From positions 62,001 to 126,000 of the forward strand of contig JAPLSB010000005.1 of NCBI GenBank assembly GCA_026398875.1: 64,000 bases of DNA, given 5' to 3'. This stretch comes from Gammaproteobacteria bacterium. GTDB lineage: Bacteria > Pseudomonadota > Gammaproteobacteria > Nevskiales > Nevskiaceae. Of this stretch, positions 15,352-24,300 are shown one piece after another (the first letter of the stretch is position 1; the number at the start of each line of letters is the position of its first letter). The notes beneath the pieces are model-generated. The model was not told where the DNA came from. It worked only from the letters and a program-made list of their open reading frames with translations, and did not search any database. The position numbers were made by a program, and so were the translations under genes.

Positions 15352-16663
15352 GGCGCTGGCTGCCGCGCTGCTGGCGCTGGCGGCAATCGGCGGCGCGCAC
15401 GCCGATGAACTGAGCGCGCCGCTTGACGAGGCGCTGGCTGCCGCGAAGGAACGCAGCGCGCCGGTGATCGTCGATTTCTACGCGCCGTGGTGCTACTCCT
15501 GCTACTTCATGGCGAAGAACGTCAAGAACGGGCCGGAGTGGGAACGGCTGCAGAAGAAAGCCGTGATCGTTTCGCTCGACGCCGATTCGCCGGCCGGTGC
15601 CCACTGGATGAAGCAGTTCGGCGCAAAGGGCTTGCCGAGCTATGTGGTGCTCGATAGCAGCGGTGCCGAACTCGGCCGCATCTCGCTGGAGCGCACGCGG
15701 GCGCAGTTCTATCCGGAGATCGCTGCGATCAGCGCCCGCGGCAGCGACTTCGACACGCTGAAGGCAAAGGTACGCGATGGCAGCGCCGCGTCGCTCGTCG
15801 CCGCCCGCGAGGTGCTGGCGGCATTCGCGGCGCGCCGCGATCCAGCCAGCGCTCAGGCCTGGTTGACTGCGCTGCCACCAGCGGTTCGCCAGGCTGTCGA
15901 TGGCGATGCCGCCAGCGCCCTGTGGCAGTCGCGGCTCAAGCTGCGTGCGGCCTACGACGCCGAGGACGCCGCTGCCTGCGCTGCGGTCAGTCCGACGGTA
16001 TTGCAGGGCGATCTCGGCTGCGACCGCGCCTATGAGCTGGGCCGCGCGCTGGAATGCACGGCGAGCCTGCCGGCGGCCGAGCGCAGATCGCTGTTCGCGG
16101 CACAGGTGCCGGCGATGCGGACGCTGCTCGACCAGCGCGTGTTCGTGGCCAAGCCCGCCTGCGCCGACGCGCGCAGCATCGTCACCACGGCGGCGGATCT
16201 GGCGCAGACGCTGGGCGATAACAAGGCCGAAGCGGCACTGCTGGATCGCGCCGTTGCCGACATCGAACGGCGGCTCGGTGGTGCGAAGCAGCTCGATCTG
16301 AAGCGTGACCGCAATCTTGCCGACAACCTGCGGCTGTATCTGGATCGCGGCAAGCGCGTCGCCGCACTTGATGCGCTGTTCCCGAAGCTGATCGCCGCGT
16401 ATCCGGACGATTATGTCTATGCCTATCGCTATGGCAGGAATCTCGTCGAGCGCGGCGAGTTCGCGCGTGCCTTGCCGTGGCTGGAACAGGCGGCGCCGAA
16501 GGCTTATGGCGTCAATCGCCTGAGCGTCGCCCAGTACCGCGCGGAAGCGCTGCGCAAGCTAGGTCGTGACGATGACGCGAAACAGGTGGTCGCCGATGCC
16601 TTGAAGGCCAACGGACCGTTCTTTGCGGACGAGGTGCTGAAGCTGAAAGCCGTGCTGGGCTGA
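15320..16663 (+). CDS. Periplasmic thioredoxin-fold protein with long helical (TPR-like) C-terminus
   Basis: I start it at ATG 15320, inside the end of the previous gene, because it gives a proper signal peptide (basic MRLRIFRRC, then AAALLALAAIGGAHA). The predicted product is 447 residues. A thioredoxin fold follows with APWCYSC (Cys58, Cys61), similar to the DsbD C-terminal domain, and a cis-Pro region GLPSYVVLD. The remaining 300 residues are helical, with TPR-like periodicity near the end (YAYRYGRNLVERGEFARALP). It is likely a periplasmic disulfide reductase or oxidoreductase coupled to a protein-binding module. The partner is unknown. Confidence 0.8.
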   Translation: MRLRIFRRCSKALAAALLALAAIGGAHADELSAPLDEALAAAKERSAPVIVDFYAPWCYSCYFMAKNVKNGPEWERLQKKAVIVSLDADSPAGAHWMKQFGAKGLPSYVVLDSSGAELGRISLERTRAQFYPEIAAISARGSDFDTLKAKVRDGSAASLVAAREVLAAFAARRDPASAQAWLTALPPAVRQAVDGDAASALWQSRLKLRAAYDAEDAAACAAVSPTVLQGDLGCDRAYELGRALECTASLPAAERRSLFAAQVPAMRTLLDQRVFVAKPACADARSIVTTAADLAQTLGDNKAEAALLDRAVADIERRLGGAKQLDLKRDRNLADNLRLYLDRGKRVAALDALFPKLIAAYPDDYVYAYRYGRNLVERGEFARALPWLEQAAPKAYGVNRLSVAQYRAEALRKLGRDDDAKQVVADALKANGPFFADEVLKLKAVLG

Positions 16664-16687
16664 CAGCACGAGGGTCAATCCGGGGCC

Positions 16688-16757
16688 GTCTTTCCAGCGA
16701 AAACCGGACTCCAGTCCTTGCGGCGGCGCACTGGATACCGACTTTCGTCGGTATGAC
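16688..16757. repeat. Dispersed palindromic intergenic repeat (REP-like)
   Basis: Two 28-bp arms (16688-16715 and about 16730-16757) form an imperfect inverted repeat of the type ccgGCGAAAaCCGGaCTCCAG ... CTGGATaCCGaCTTTCGTCGGTATGAC. Similar elements are scattered in many proteobacterial genomes. It separates the convergent thioredoxin and rlmH genes and could serve as a transcription end. Confidence 0.55.
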
Positions 16758-16763
16758 AGTCAT

Positions 16764-17231
16764 TCAAGCCCGGTGATACGGGTGGTTGTTCAGCAGGCTC
16801 CAGGCGCGGTACAGCTGCTCGGCCACGATCACCCGCACCATCGCATGCGGAAAGGTCAGCTTCGACAGCGACCACACGCTCTCCGCTTTTGCCAGCACCG
16901 CCGGCGCATGGCCATCCGGCCCGCCGATCAGCAACGCGACGTCGCGGCCGCCCTGCAACCAGCGGTCCAGCGCTTTCGACCAGCCGACCGTGTCCGGCTG
17001 CTTGCCGTGCTCGTCGAAGGCGACGATCCGGGCATCGCCGGCCGCTTTCAGCAGGGCCGCGCCTTCGGCATCGCGCAGGCGCGCGATGTCGGCATTCTTG
17101 CCGCGATGCTCGACCGCCAGCTCGATCAGTTCCAGTTTCAGTTCGCGCGGCAGCCGCGCGGCGTAGTCCTGATAGCCGGTGGTGATCCAGTCCGGCATCC
17201 GCGTGCCGATGGCGATCAGGCGGATGCGCAT
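16764..17231 (-). CDS. rlmH: 23S rRNA (pseudouridine1915-N3)-methyltransferase RlmH
   Basis: 155 residues from the ATG at 17231, the same length as E. coli RlmH; upstream in-frame starts are not needed. SPOUT-class signature regions are present: MRIRLIAIGTRMPDW at the N-terminus, LIGGPDGH (SAM-binding knot) and KLTFPHAMVRVIVAEQLYRA with NNHPYHR at the C-terminus. It methylates pseudouridine 1915 in helix 69 of 23S rRNA, on the assembled ribosome. It lies 19 bp downstream of rsfS, the usual rsfS-rlmH pair. Confidence 0.95.
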   Translation of the reverse strand: MRIRLIAIGTRMPDWITTGYQDYAARLPRELKLELIELAVEHRGKNADIARLRDAEGAALLKAAGDARIVAFDEHGKQPDTVGWSKALDRWLQGGRDVALLIGGPDGHAPAVLAKAESVWSLSKLTFPHAMVRVIVAEQLYRAWSLLNNHPYHRA

Positions 17232-17250
17232 CGCGTCGAACCCGGCAGGA

Positions 17251-17631
17251 TCAGTAGCCGCGTGCGGACTGTTCGCGGGTCGTGAAGTCCCAGAGCTTTT
17301 CGAGCTGGTAGAAGGCGCGCGACTGCGCCTGCATGACATGGACGATCACGCCGCCGAGGTTGACCAGCACCCACTCGCCCTCGTTCAGGCCTTCGATGCC
17401 GACCGGCCGGTGACCGCTTTCCTTGGCCTTGTCGATGACGCTGTGGGCCAGCGATGCGGCATGGCGGTTCGAAGTACCGGTCGCGATCACCATGATGTCG
17501 GTGATCGTGGTCAGCTTCGACACGTCGAGCACGCGGATGTCGACAGCCTTGAGGTCTTCAAGCGCGGCAACGGCGATGGCGCCGAGCGCGGCGGACGGGA
17601 CAGTCGATGCAACGGCGGCGGTTTCAGTCAT
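17251..17631 (-). CDS. rsfS: Ribosome silencing factor RsfS
   Basis: 126 residues, nucleotidyltransferase-like fold of the RsfS/DUF143 family. Conserved blocks are LEDLKAVDIRVLDVSKLTTI, TGTSNRHAASLAHSV, GLNEGEWVLVNLGGVIVHVM and FYQLEKLWD. It binds ribosomal protein uL14 and blocks 30S-50S joining in stationary phase or nutrient limitation. Its start overlaps the nadD end by 8 bp, giving an operon nadD-rsfS-rlmH, as in many gammaproteobacteria. The first 15 residues form an Ala/Val-rich extension. Confidence 0.95.
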   Translation of the reverse strand: MTETAAVASTVPSAALGAIAVAALEDLKAVDIRVLDVSKLTTITDIMVIATGTSNRHAASLAHSVIDKAKESGHRPVGIEGLNEGEWVLVNLGGVIVHVMQAQSRAFYQLEKLWDFTTREQSARGY

Positions 17632-18295
17632 GGATGGCAGCTTCCTCGATGGTCAGGGCGCGAACGTCCTCTGGGGTGAGTGAACGGATCACAGGTTCCG
17701 GCACCAGGCCGCGAACACTGCGGCCGGCTTGCAGCAAAGATCGGATGCGGGTCGACGAGATCGCCAGCGGCGGCACAGTGATGGGTAGCCACAAACCATG
17801 TGGCGATTCATGCAATGCACAGGCCGCGTCGACTTTCCGGCCGCGCAGGAAATCGGCCAGCTCGGCGCCCGGTTCCGACCGCTGGCCAGGACGTTCGACG
17901 ACCACGACATGGGCCAGCTCGAACAGCTCGCGCCAGCGATGCCAGCTCGGCAGCTGGTTTGCGGCATCGTCGCCGAGCAGCAGGAACAGGCGCGAATCGG
18001 GCTGCTCGCGCTTCAGGTCCGCCAGCGAATCGCAGGTGTACGACAGCAGGCCCTGCGTGGCGCGGCGCAGCTCGCGGTCATCGACGAACAGGCCCGGTTC
18101 GTCGCCAACCGCCAGTCGCACCCAGTCCAGCCGCCGTTCGGCGCTGATGCCGGGGCGGGCGCGATGCGGCGGGCGCGCGCTGGGTGTGACATGCACGACA
18201 TCGAGACCGAGCGCTTCCTTCAGCTCGATCGCCAGCCGCAGATGACCATTGTGGATCGGTGCGAAGGTGCCGCCGAAGAAGCCGATCGCTTTCAT
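17624..18295 (-). CDS. nadD: Nicotinate-nucleotide adenylyltransferase NadD
   Basis: 223 residues. The N-terminal nucleotidyltransferase signature GGTFAPIHNGHL (HxGH) and C-terminal ISSTRIR motif are both present, with LFLLLGDDAANQLPSWHRW in the middle. It adenylates nicotinate mononucleotide to NaAD in NAD synthesis. It is the first gene of the nadD-rsfS-rlmH group and follows proA with a 46-bp gap on the same strand. Confidence 0.96.
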   Translation of the reverse strand: MKAIGFFGGTFAPIHNGHLRLAIELKEALGLDVVHVTPSARPPHRARPGISAERRLDWVRLAVGDEPGLFVDDRELRRATQGLLSYTCDSLADLKREQPDSRLFLLLGDDAANQLPSWHRWRELFELAHVVVVERPGQRSEPGAELADFLRGRKVDAACALHESPHGLWLPITVPPLAISSTRIRSLLQAGRSVRGLVPEPVIRSLTPEDVRALTIEEAAIHD

Positions 18296-18341
18296 TCGGT
18301 GCGCGGCGACCTCACGCGGAGGCCGTCACGACTGCGGATGC

Positions 18342-19643
18342 TCAACGGACATTGCCGTCGCCGAGCACCACCCACTTCACCGACGTCAGGCCTTCCAGCC
18401 CGACCGGGCCGCGTGCGTGGAACTTGTCGGTGGAGATGCCGATTTCCGCACCCAGGCCGTACTCGTAGCCGTCGGCGAAGCGCGTCGAGGCATTGACCAT
18501 CACCGAACTCGAATCGACTTCGCGCAGGAAGCGGCGCGCCTTCGTGTAGTTCTCGGTGACGATGGCATCGGTATGCGCCGAGCCGTGGCGGGCAATGTGA
18601 TCCATCGCGGCATCGATGCCATCGACGATCTTCACCGCGAGGATCGGTGCCAGATATTCGGTATCCCAATCGGCAGCGGCCGCGGCCTTGGCCTGCGGCA
18701 GAATCTGCCGAGTGCGCTCGCAGCCGCGCAGTTCGACATCGTGGCCGCTGTAGATCGGTGCCAGCTGGTTCAGCAGCGAGGCCGCGATCGGGGCGTCGAC
18801 CAGCAGCGTTTCCATCGTGTTGCAGGTGCCGTAGCGCTGGGTCTTGGCATTGACGGCAATCGCCACCGCCTTTTCCAGATCGGCTTCGCCATCGACATAC
18901 ACGTGGCAGTTGCCGTCGAGATGCTTGATCACCGGCACGCGGGCGTGCTCGGAAACGAAGGCCACCAGGCCCTTGCCGCCGCGCGGAATCACCACGTCGA
19001 TCGCTTCCGGCATCGCCAGCATCGCGGCGACGGCGGCGCGGTCGGTGGTATCGACGACCTGCACGGCGTCGGCCGGCAGACCGGCCGACTTCATCGCGCG
19101 GCTGATGCAGCGGGCGATCGCCTGGTTGCTGTGCATCGCTTCCGAGCCGCCACGCAGCACGCAGGCGTTGCCGGACTTCAGGCTCAGCGCTGCAGCGTCG
19201 GCGGTCACGTTCGGCCGCGATTCGTAAATGATGCCGATGACGCCGAGCGGCACCCGCATCTTGCCGACCTGGATGCCGGACGGCCGCATCTTCATGTCGA
19301 ACATCTCGCCGACCGGATCGGGCAGCGCGGCGACCTGGCGCACGCCATCGGCCATCGCGGCAATGCGGGATGGATTCAATTCGAGGCGCTCGACCATGGC
19401 TTCGTCGAGGCGGGCATCGCGCGCGGCGCGCAGATCGAGCACGTTGGCTTCGAGGATCGCAGCACTTTCGGCTTCGATGACATCGGCAAGCGCGAACAGC
19501 GCTGCGTTCTTTTCGCCGGTGGTGGCGCGGGCGATTTCGCGAGCGGCAGCGCGCGCGCGCTTGCCGACATCCTTCATGTAGCGATTGACGGCGTCGTTGC
19601 TGGCCGCGTCCTTCCGGAATTCCTTGTGGGTTGCCGCAGTCAT
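18342..19643 (-). CDS. proA: Gamma-glutamyl phosphate reductase ProA
   Basis: 433 residues of the aldehyde dehydrogenase superfamily. Diagnostic segments are [46 protein letters not shown] (catalytic Cys) and [13 protein letters not shown]. It reduces gamma-glutamyl phosphate to glutamate semialdehyde in proline synthesis. The first 20 residues before [15 protein letters not shown] are an extension, so translation may start at the later Met. The start overlaps the holA stop by 4 bp. proB is not in the window. Confidence 0.96.
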   Translation of the reverse strand: MTAATHKEFRKDAASNDAVNRYMKDVGKRARAAAREIARATTGEKNAALFALADVIEAESAAILEANVLDLRAARDARLDEAMVERLELNPSRIAAMADGVRQVAALPDPVGEMFDMKMRPSGIQVGKMRVPLGVIGIIYESRPNVTADAAALSLKSGNACVLRGGSEAMHSNQAIARCISRAMKSAGLPADAVQVVDTTDRAAVAAMLAMPEAIDVVIPRGGKGLVAFVSEHARVPVIKHLDGNCHVYVDGEADLEKAVAIAVNAKTQRYGTCNTMETLLVDAPIAASLLNQLAPIYSGHDVELRGCERTRQILPQAKAAAAADWDTEYLAPILAVKIVDGIDAAMDHIARHGSAHTDAIVTENYTKARRFLREVDSSSVMVNASTRFADGYEYGLGAEIGISTDKFHARGPVGLEGLTSVKWVVLGDGNVR

Positions 19644-20677
19644 CGCCGTGCTGGTGCCGCCTTTCGCTTCGCTGCGCCGCTGGCAGCCACGCTCAATGTT
19701 AACAACTCTTCCCAGGCCTGCGGCTGGCTGCCACTGGACTTGGCGAGCTGGTCGATCTGCGCGCAGCGACGCAGCCAGCCGAGCACCTGATTGCTGGAGG
19801 CCCGCTCGACAGCCTTGGTGTACGGCCCTTGATTGGCCTTGTGAATGCGTGCCGCTTCGACGGCTGCGGCAGCGTTGCCGGTGCGTGCCTTCAGCGACGT
19901 TGCGGCCGCCAGTTGTCGAAAACCCATGGCCAGCAGCAGGTTGATCGGTACCACGTCCATGCCTTCGCCTCTGAGCACGTCGAGCCCGCGCACGGCGCCG
20001 ACGGCGTCACCGGCCATGATCTTGTTGATCCAGCCGAACACGTCGATGTGCGCCGAATCCGCCACGGCGCCGTCGATCGCGGCGATGTCGAGGCGCGTGC
20101 CTTTCGGCTGCAGCAGACTCAGTTTCTGCACTTCCTGCTGAGCGGCCAGCAGATTGCCTTCGGTGCGCTCGGCGAGCAGGCGCAGCGCATCGGTATCGGC
20201 ATCAAGGCCGGCGGCGCGCAGCCGGCCGGCGATCCAGGTCGGCAGTTCGGCGGCCTTCAGCGGCTCGAAGTACAGGCTGCAGCCGGCGGCCTCCAGCGCT
20301 GAAAACCAGCCACCGCTGCGAGTACGCCATTCCAGCTTGTTGACGTGGACCAGCAGCAGCACGTCGCGCGGCGGGTCGGCTGCGATCTGCTGCAGGATCT
20401 TGCCGCCGGCCGCGTCAGGCGCCTGATGCAGACGCAGTTCGACGATGCGAAGCGATGCGAACAGCGACATCGCATTGCAGGCATCGAGCAGCCGACCCCA
20501 TTCGAAGCCCTTTTCGGCATCGAGCACTTCGCGCTCGGAATAACCCTTGGCGCGCGCAGTGGCGCGAATCGCGTCAAGCGCTTCCTGCGCCAGCAGCGGC
20601 TCCTCGCCGCCAACGACATAGAGCGGGGCGAGTCCCTTGGTCAGTGCAGCCGGCAATTGCGACAGCGTCAGGCGCAT
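19640..20677 (-). CDS. holA: DNA polymerase III subunit delta
   Basis: 345 residues, the length of E. coli HolA. Family landmarks include [20 protein letters not shown] at the start, [33 protein letters not shown] and [19 protein letters not shown]. It forms part of the clamp-loader complex that opens the beta clamp. In many gammaproteobacteria holA follows leuS-lptE and precedes nadD. Here the upstream gene is an alpha/beta hydrolase and lptE is not seen, while proA-nadD-rsfS-rlmH follow. Confidence 0.94.
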   Translation of the reverse strand: MRLTLSQLPAALTKGLAPLYVVGGEEPLLAQEALDAIRATARAKGYSEREVLDAEKGFEWGRLLDACNAMSLFASLRIVELRLHQAPDAAGGKILQQIAADPPRDVLLLVHVNKLEWRTRSGGWFSALEAAGCSLYFEPLKAAELPTWIAGRLRAAGLDADTDALRLLAERTEGNLLAAQQEVQKLSLLQPKGTRLDIAAIDGAVADSAHIDVFGWINKIMAGDAVGAVRGLDVLRGEGMDVVPINLLLAMGFRQLAAATSLKARTGNAAAAVEAARIHKANQGPYTKAVERASSNQVLGWLRRCAQIDQLAKSSGSQPQAWEELLTLSVAASGAAKRKAAPARR

Positions 20678-20686
20678 GGTCGGTGT

Positions 20687-21565
20687 TCAGCGATCGAGAA
20701 AGGCCGCAAGACGCTGCGCGGTGTCCTGAGGTGCGTCGAAGTGCAGCATGTGGCCGGCTTCGGCAATGACCTCGACCGCATGACGCCGGTAGCAGGCCAG
20801 CCGCGCAGTGCGCTGTTCCGGCGGCATCGGGATCTGGGATTTGCCGGCATCGATGAACAGCGTGTCGGCGGTGATCTCGCGCCAGATCGCGTTGGAGTCT
20901 TCGGCGTGGTACAGCCCCGGGCCGTGCCGGTGATGACGAGGATCGGCGCACAGCGTGATCTTGCCGCGGCCGTCCTCGCGACCCCAGCAGCGAGCGACGA
21001 ACAGCGCGTGTTCGGCCGACAGTTGCGGGTGCTGGCGCTGCACGCGGCCGGCCAGATCCTCGAATGACGGATAGCGGCGCTCGCGCGGCGTGTCCTGCAA
21101 CTGGTCGAGCCAGTGGCGGAAGCGCTTCGGCGCCACGGTCGACGGCATGTCCGGCAGCGTGACGCCGTCGAGCAGCACCAGCTTCTGCACGCGCTCGGGC
21201 CGCAGGCCGGCGTACAGGCTGACGATCTGCGCGCCCATGCTGTGGCCGACCAGAGTCAGCGGCGCGTCGGGCGAGTAGTGACGGACGAAGGCGTCGAGAT
21301 CGGCGACGTAATCCTGGAACCAGTAGCCGTCCTGCGGCCACTCGGTGTAGCCGAAGCCGCGCCAGTCCGGTGCCAGCACCTGATAGCGGCCGGCCGTGGC
21401 ATCGAGCAGTGCGGCGACCAGCGGCTCGAAGGTTGCCGAGACGTCGAGAAAGCCGTGGCCGAGGAAGATCATCGGCCGGTCGGGCTGGCCCCAGCGACGG
21501 ATGTGATGGCGTATGCCGCGGGCGCGCAGGAAGTCGCTGCGGCTGGAGGATCGAAACGAGGTCAT
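20687..21565 (-). CDS. Alpha/beta-fold hydrolase
   Basis: 292 residues. The nucleophile elbow is LVGHSMGAQ (Ser109), the oxyanion region is FLGHGFLD, and the catalytic His is in EAGHMLHFDAP near residue 272. It has no signal peptide, so it is cytoplasmic. A cap region at about 140-220 is rich in Arg and His. Substrate unknown; epoxide hydrolases, haloalkane dehalogenases and esterases share this pattern. It lies 9 bp upstream of holA on the same strand and is probably co-transcribed. Confidence 0.88.
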   Translation of the reverse strand: MTSFRSSSRSDFLRARGIRHHIRRWGQPDRPMIFLGHGFLDVSATFEPLVAALLDATAGRYQVLAPDWRGFGYTEWPQDGYWFQDYVADLDAFVRHYSPDAPLTLVGHSMGAQIVSLYAGLRPERVQKLVLLDGVTLPDMPSTVAPKRFRHWLDQLQDTPRERRYPSFEDLAGRVQRQHPQLSAEHALFVARCWGREDGRGKITLCADPRHHRHGPGLYHAEDSNAIWREITADTLFIDAGKSQIPMPPEQRTARLACYRRHAVEVIAEAGHMLHFDAPQDTAQRLAAFLDR

Positions 21566-21612
21566 GCGCGATTATCGCCTCGCGCGCGGCGCAATCGGCT
21601 GTCGCGGCGGAT

Positions 21613-22215
21613 TCAGCCTTGGGCCGCTGGCCGCAGGGCGTCTTCGAGCAGCACCAGCCGGTCGTTGCCCCAGAACATCGTGCTGCCGACAAAGAACGTC
21701 GGTGCGCCAAACGCGCCGCGCTTGATCGCATCGTCGGTGTTGGCGCGCAGCACGTCCTTGATCGCCTGCTGCTGGCTCGCTTCGAACAGCGCTGCGCCGT
21801 CGAAACCGGCAGCGGTCATCGCGGACACCAGCGCATCCGGCTGGCTGATGTCGACGCCGTCGACCCAGTAGGCGCGCATCACGGCAAGCGCAAAGCGTCC
21901 GCCTTCGCCGGCCTCGTTGGCGGCGCAGGCCATCCGGAGGGCCGTCATCGAGTTGACCGGGAAGACCTTCGGAAAATTCAGCGGCTGGTTATACAGCGCA
22001 GCCCAACGGCCCAGGTCCTTGAACAGGTACTTGGCCTTGGCGGCGACGGTCGCCGGCGCGCGGTTACCGGTCGCTTCGAAGACCTTGCCGAGCACGAACG
22101 GCCGCCACGACACCGTGGCACCGGTCCGCGTGGCCAGCGCGCCGATCTGCGTGGCCGCCAGCCACGTATAAGGACTGGCCGGATCCCAGAAAAACTCGAT
22201 GACGGGTGTATTCAT
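21613..22215 (-). CDS. 2-hydroxychromene-2-carboxylate isomerase / DsbA-family protein
   Basis: 200 residues from the ATG at 22215, chosen because homologous sequence begins at MNTPVIEFFWDPASPYTWLA. DsbA-like thioredoxin fold with an inserted helical domain but no CxxC; the Ser in DPASPYTW takes the first-Cys position, as in HCCA isomerases and kappa-class GSTs. The C-terminal GAFGAPTFFVGSTMFWGNDR is diagnostic for this subfamily. It is likely a glutathione-dependent isomerase or transferase. There is no aromatic-degradation cluster nearby to name the substrate. Confidence 0.87.
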   Translation of the reverse strand: MNTPVIEFFWDPASPYTWLAATQIGALATRTGATVSWRPFVLGKVFEATGNRAPATVAAKAKYLFKDLGRWAALYNQPLNFPKVFPVNSMTALRMACAANEAGEGGRFALAVMRAYWVDGVDISQPDALVSAMTAAGFDGAALFEASQQQAIKDVLRANTDDAIKRGAFGAPTFFVGSTMFWGNDRLVLLEDALRPAAQG

Positions 22216-22366
22216 TGAAGATTGCGGCGGCTCGGCCGAAAGGGATGAAGGCCTGAAGCGCCGAGCTTGCCCTTCGCGTCGTGGCGGCACAAGTTATGCT
22301 TCGAACCGCGAGCGGCCGCGCTGTCCGTCGTCACATACCGAAAAATTCAGGCCCGCACCGAATCCC

Positions 22367-23239
22367 ATGACCTATTGCGTCGCGATCAAATGCAACGACG
22401 GCCTCGTCTTCGCAGCCGACACCCGCACGGCCGCTGGCGTTGACGACGTCCGGACCTACAACAAGCTGCACGTGCTCGAAGTGCCCGGCCAGCGCGTGTT
22501 CGTGATCCTGTCGGCGGGCAACCTCGCCACCACCCAGTACGTGCTCGCCTACGCGCGGCGCGAGATGAATGATCCGAACGCGACCACCAGCCTGCGCACG
22601 GTGCGCCACATGTTCGATGCCGCCGACTACCTCGGCCAGCTGTCGGTGCGTGCCCAGAAGCAGGCGGCCGAAGCGAACATGAACGTCAACGTCGAAACGA
22701 CGCTGATCCTCGGCGGCCAGATCATGGGTGAAGACCCCGCGATCTACATGATCTACCCGCTCGGCAACTGCATTTCGGCCAGCCCGGAAATGCCGTTCCT
22801 GCAGATCGGCGAAATCAAGTACGGCAAGCCGATCCTCGACCGTTTCGTGCGGCCGCAAGTCAAGCTTGAAGACGCGGCACGCTGTGCATTGGTGTCGCTG
22901 GATTCGACGATGCGTTCGAACATCTCGGTTGGCCCGCCGGTCGATGTGGCGATCCTGCCGCGCGACGGGCTGGCGATCAGCCATTCGCTGCGCCTGGATT
23001 TCGATACGCCGTACTACGCAAGCCTGAAGGACAGCTGGGGCCGACAGCTTGAGAACGCGGTTCGCAACCTGCCGAAGTTCGACTGGGAAGTGCAGCAGTC
23101 GCTGCCGCTGTCGCCGCACCCCGGCAGCAATTTCGTTGCCGGGCAGCAGCAGCGTCAGGTCGATGCCAGCAGCCACCCGCAGCAGGGCTGGCAGGCGGCG
23201 CAATGGTCATCGGACACCGACGACAGCGGCCGACGCTGA
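22367..23239 (+). CDS. Anbu-type proteasome-like peptidase (ancestral beta subunit)
   Basis: 290 residues starting at ATG 22367, which places the catalytic Thr directly after Met (MTYCVAIKCNDGLVFAADTRT), as in HslV and Anbu. Ntn-hydrolase features continue with AGVDDVRTYNKLH, ILSAGNLATTQYV and ETTLILGGQI. The last 45 residues are a hydrophilic, Gln/Ser-rich tail (GQQQRQVDASSHPQQGWQAA) not needed for the fold. Anbu proteins form open-ring or helical assemblies, and their substrate is unsettled. The alpha-E and circularly permuted ATP-grasp partners typical of Anbu clusters face it on the other strand. The 151-bp divergent gap upstream is AT-richer near the start. Confidence 0.92.
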   Translation: MTYCVAIKCNDGLVFAADTRTAAGVDDVRTYNKLHVLEVPGQRVFVILSAGNLATTQYVLAYARREMNDPNATTSLRTVRHMFDAADYLGQLSVRAQKQAAEANMNVNVETTLILGGQIMGEDPAIYMIYPLGNCISASPEMPFLQIGEIKYGKPILDRFVRPQVKLEDAARCALVSLDSTMRSNISVGPPVDVAILPRDGLAISHSLRLDFDTPYYASLKDSWGRQLENAVRNLPKFDWEVQQSLPLSPHPGSNFVAGQQQRQVDASSHPQQGWQAAQWSSDTDDSGRR

Positions 23240-23324
23240 GCGATCCTGACGCCGGCTCAGCGCCGGAGCCCGCTTGCCCAACAGGCTGTGCGCGTCGGTT
23301 CTAACAGCTGACAACACTTGCCGC

Positions 23325-23353
23325 AGCCGGCATCGCAGCGAGCGATGCCGGCT
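23325..23353. terminator. Bidirectional terminator hairpin between anbu and alpha-E genes
   Basis: AGCCGGCATCGC (23325-23336) and GCGATGCCGGCT (23342-23353) form a 12-bp perfect stem with a 5-nt loop between two convergent genes. There is no U-tract. Confidence 0.65.
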
Positions 23354-23364
23354 AAGTGACCGGA

Positions 23365-24300
23365 TCAGCCGCCGAAGTAGGCTTCGCTGACCGCCGTGTG
23401 CATGTCGGCAAGGCCGATCTGGATCTCGTCCATCAAGCCGGGCACGCCATCCGCCGTCTTCAGCAAGGTATCGACGTTGGCATCGCGGATCAGCGCCCGC
23501 GTGCGATCGATGGTGCGTTCGATCTTGCGGTCGCTCGGCAGGTGCGGAAGCGTTGACGCGATATTGCCGAGGCAGAACATCACCGAGCGCGGGAACTCCC
23601 GGTTCTGCAGCAGGAAGCGCAGCACGCCCGAGCCATTGACGCGGGTGCGCAGGTGACGTCGGTACATCTGGTACGCGGTCAGGCTGCGCAGCACGCTCAT
23701 CCAGACGATGTTCTCGAACGGCGTCAGATCAAGCTTGTCGTCCGGCGTCAGCAGCTTGGTGGTGCGCACATCGAGGATGCGCGTGGTCATGTCCGCCTGT
23801 TCGATGTTCGTGCCGATGCGCAGGAACTGGAAGCCGACGTCGCGGCTCATGTTGCTGGTCAGCACGCTGTAGACCAGCAGCGCACTGCTGATCACCTGCT
23901 GCACGAAGGCCTGACGGCTGGCGCGCAGGATCGCGGATTCTCCACGCTCGTTGACGTAGTAGAACAGGTCGTTGAGCCGTTCCCAGGTATCGCGCGGCAT
24001 GGTGTCGCGTGACACGCGGAGAATCTCGCGAGCACTGTGCAGCGACGACAGGATCGAACCGGGATTCTTCGGATCGACCATCAGGAAGCGCAGCACATTG
24101 TCTTCGGTCGCTTCCGGATACAGCTCCTTGAAGCGCAGATCGGCGCCGACGATCTCGACCAGTGGCGCCCAGCCGAGCGGCATCCGGCGCGGCAGGTCGA
24201 GCATCAGGTTGGCGTTGACGTTGATCAGGCGCGCGGTGTTTTCGGCGCGCTGCATGTAGCGGCCAAACCAGTACAGGTTTTCGGCGACACGGGACAGCAT
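23365..24300 (-). CDS. Alpha-E domain protein of the Anbu-associated cluster
   Basis: 311 residues, all-helical alpha-E family. The start MLSRVAENLYWFGRYMQRAE is the family hallmark. Other blocks are REILRVSRDTMPRDTWERLN, FLRIGTNIEQADMTTRILDV and YQMYRRHLR. The family is encoded with Anbu peptidases and circularly permuted ATP-grasp ligases. A ligase-coupled peptide-tagging or amide-bond role has been proposed, but the biochemical function is not firmly known. Its start overlaps the ATP-grasp stop by 1 bp. Confidence 0.9.
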   Translation of the reverse strand: MLSRVAENLYWFGRYMQRAENTARLINVNANLMLDLPRRMPLGWAPLVEIVGADLRFKELYPEATEDNVLRFLMVDPKNPGSILSSLHSAREILRVSRDTMPRDTWERLNDLFYYVNERGESAILRASRQAFVQQVISSALLVYSVLTSNMSRDVGFQFLRIGTNIEQADMTTRILDVRTTKLLTPDDKLDLTPFENIVWMSVLRSLTAYQMYRRHLRTRVNGSGVLRFLLQNREFPRSVMFCLGNIASTLPHLPSDRKIERTIDRTRALIRDANVDTLLKTADGVPGLMDEIQIGLADMHTAVSEAYFGG

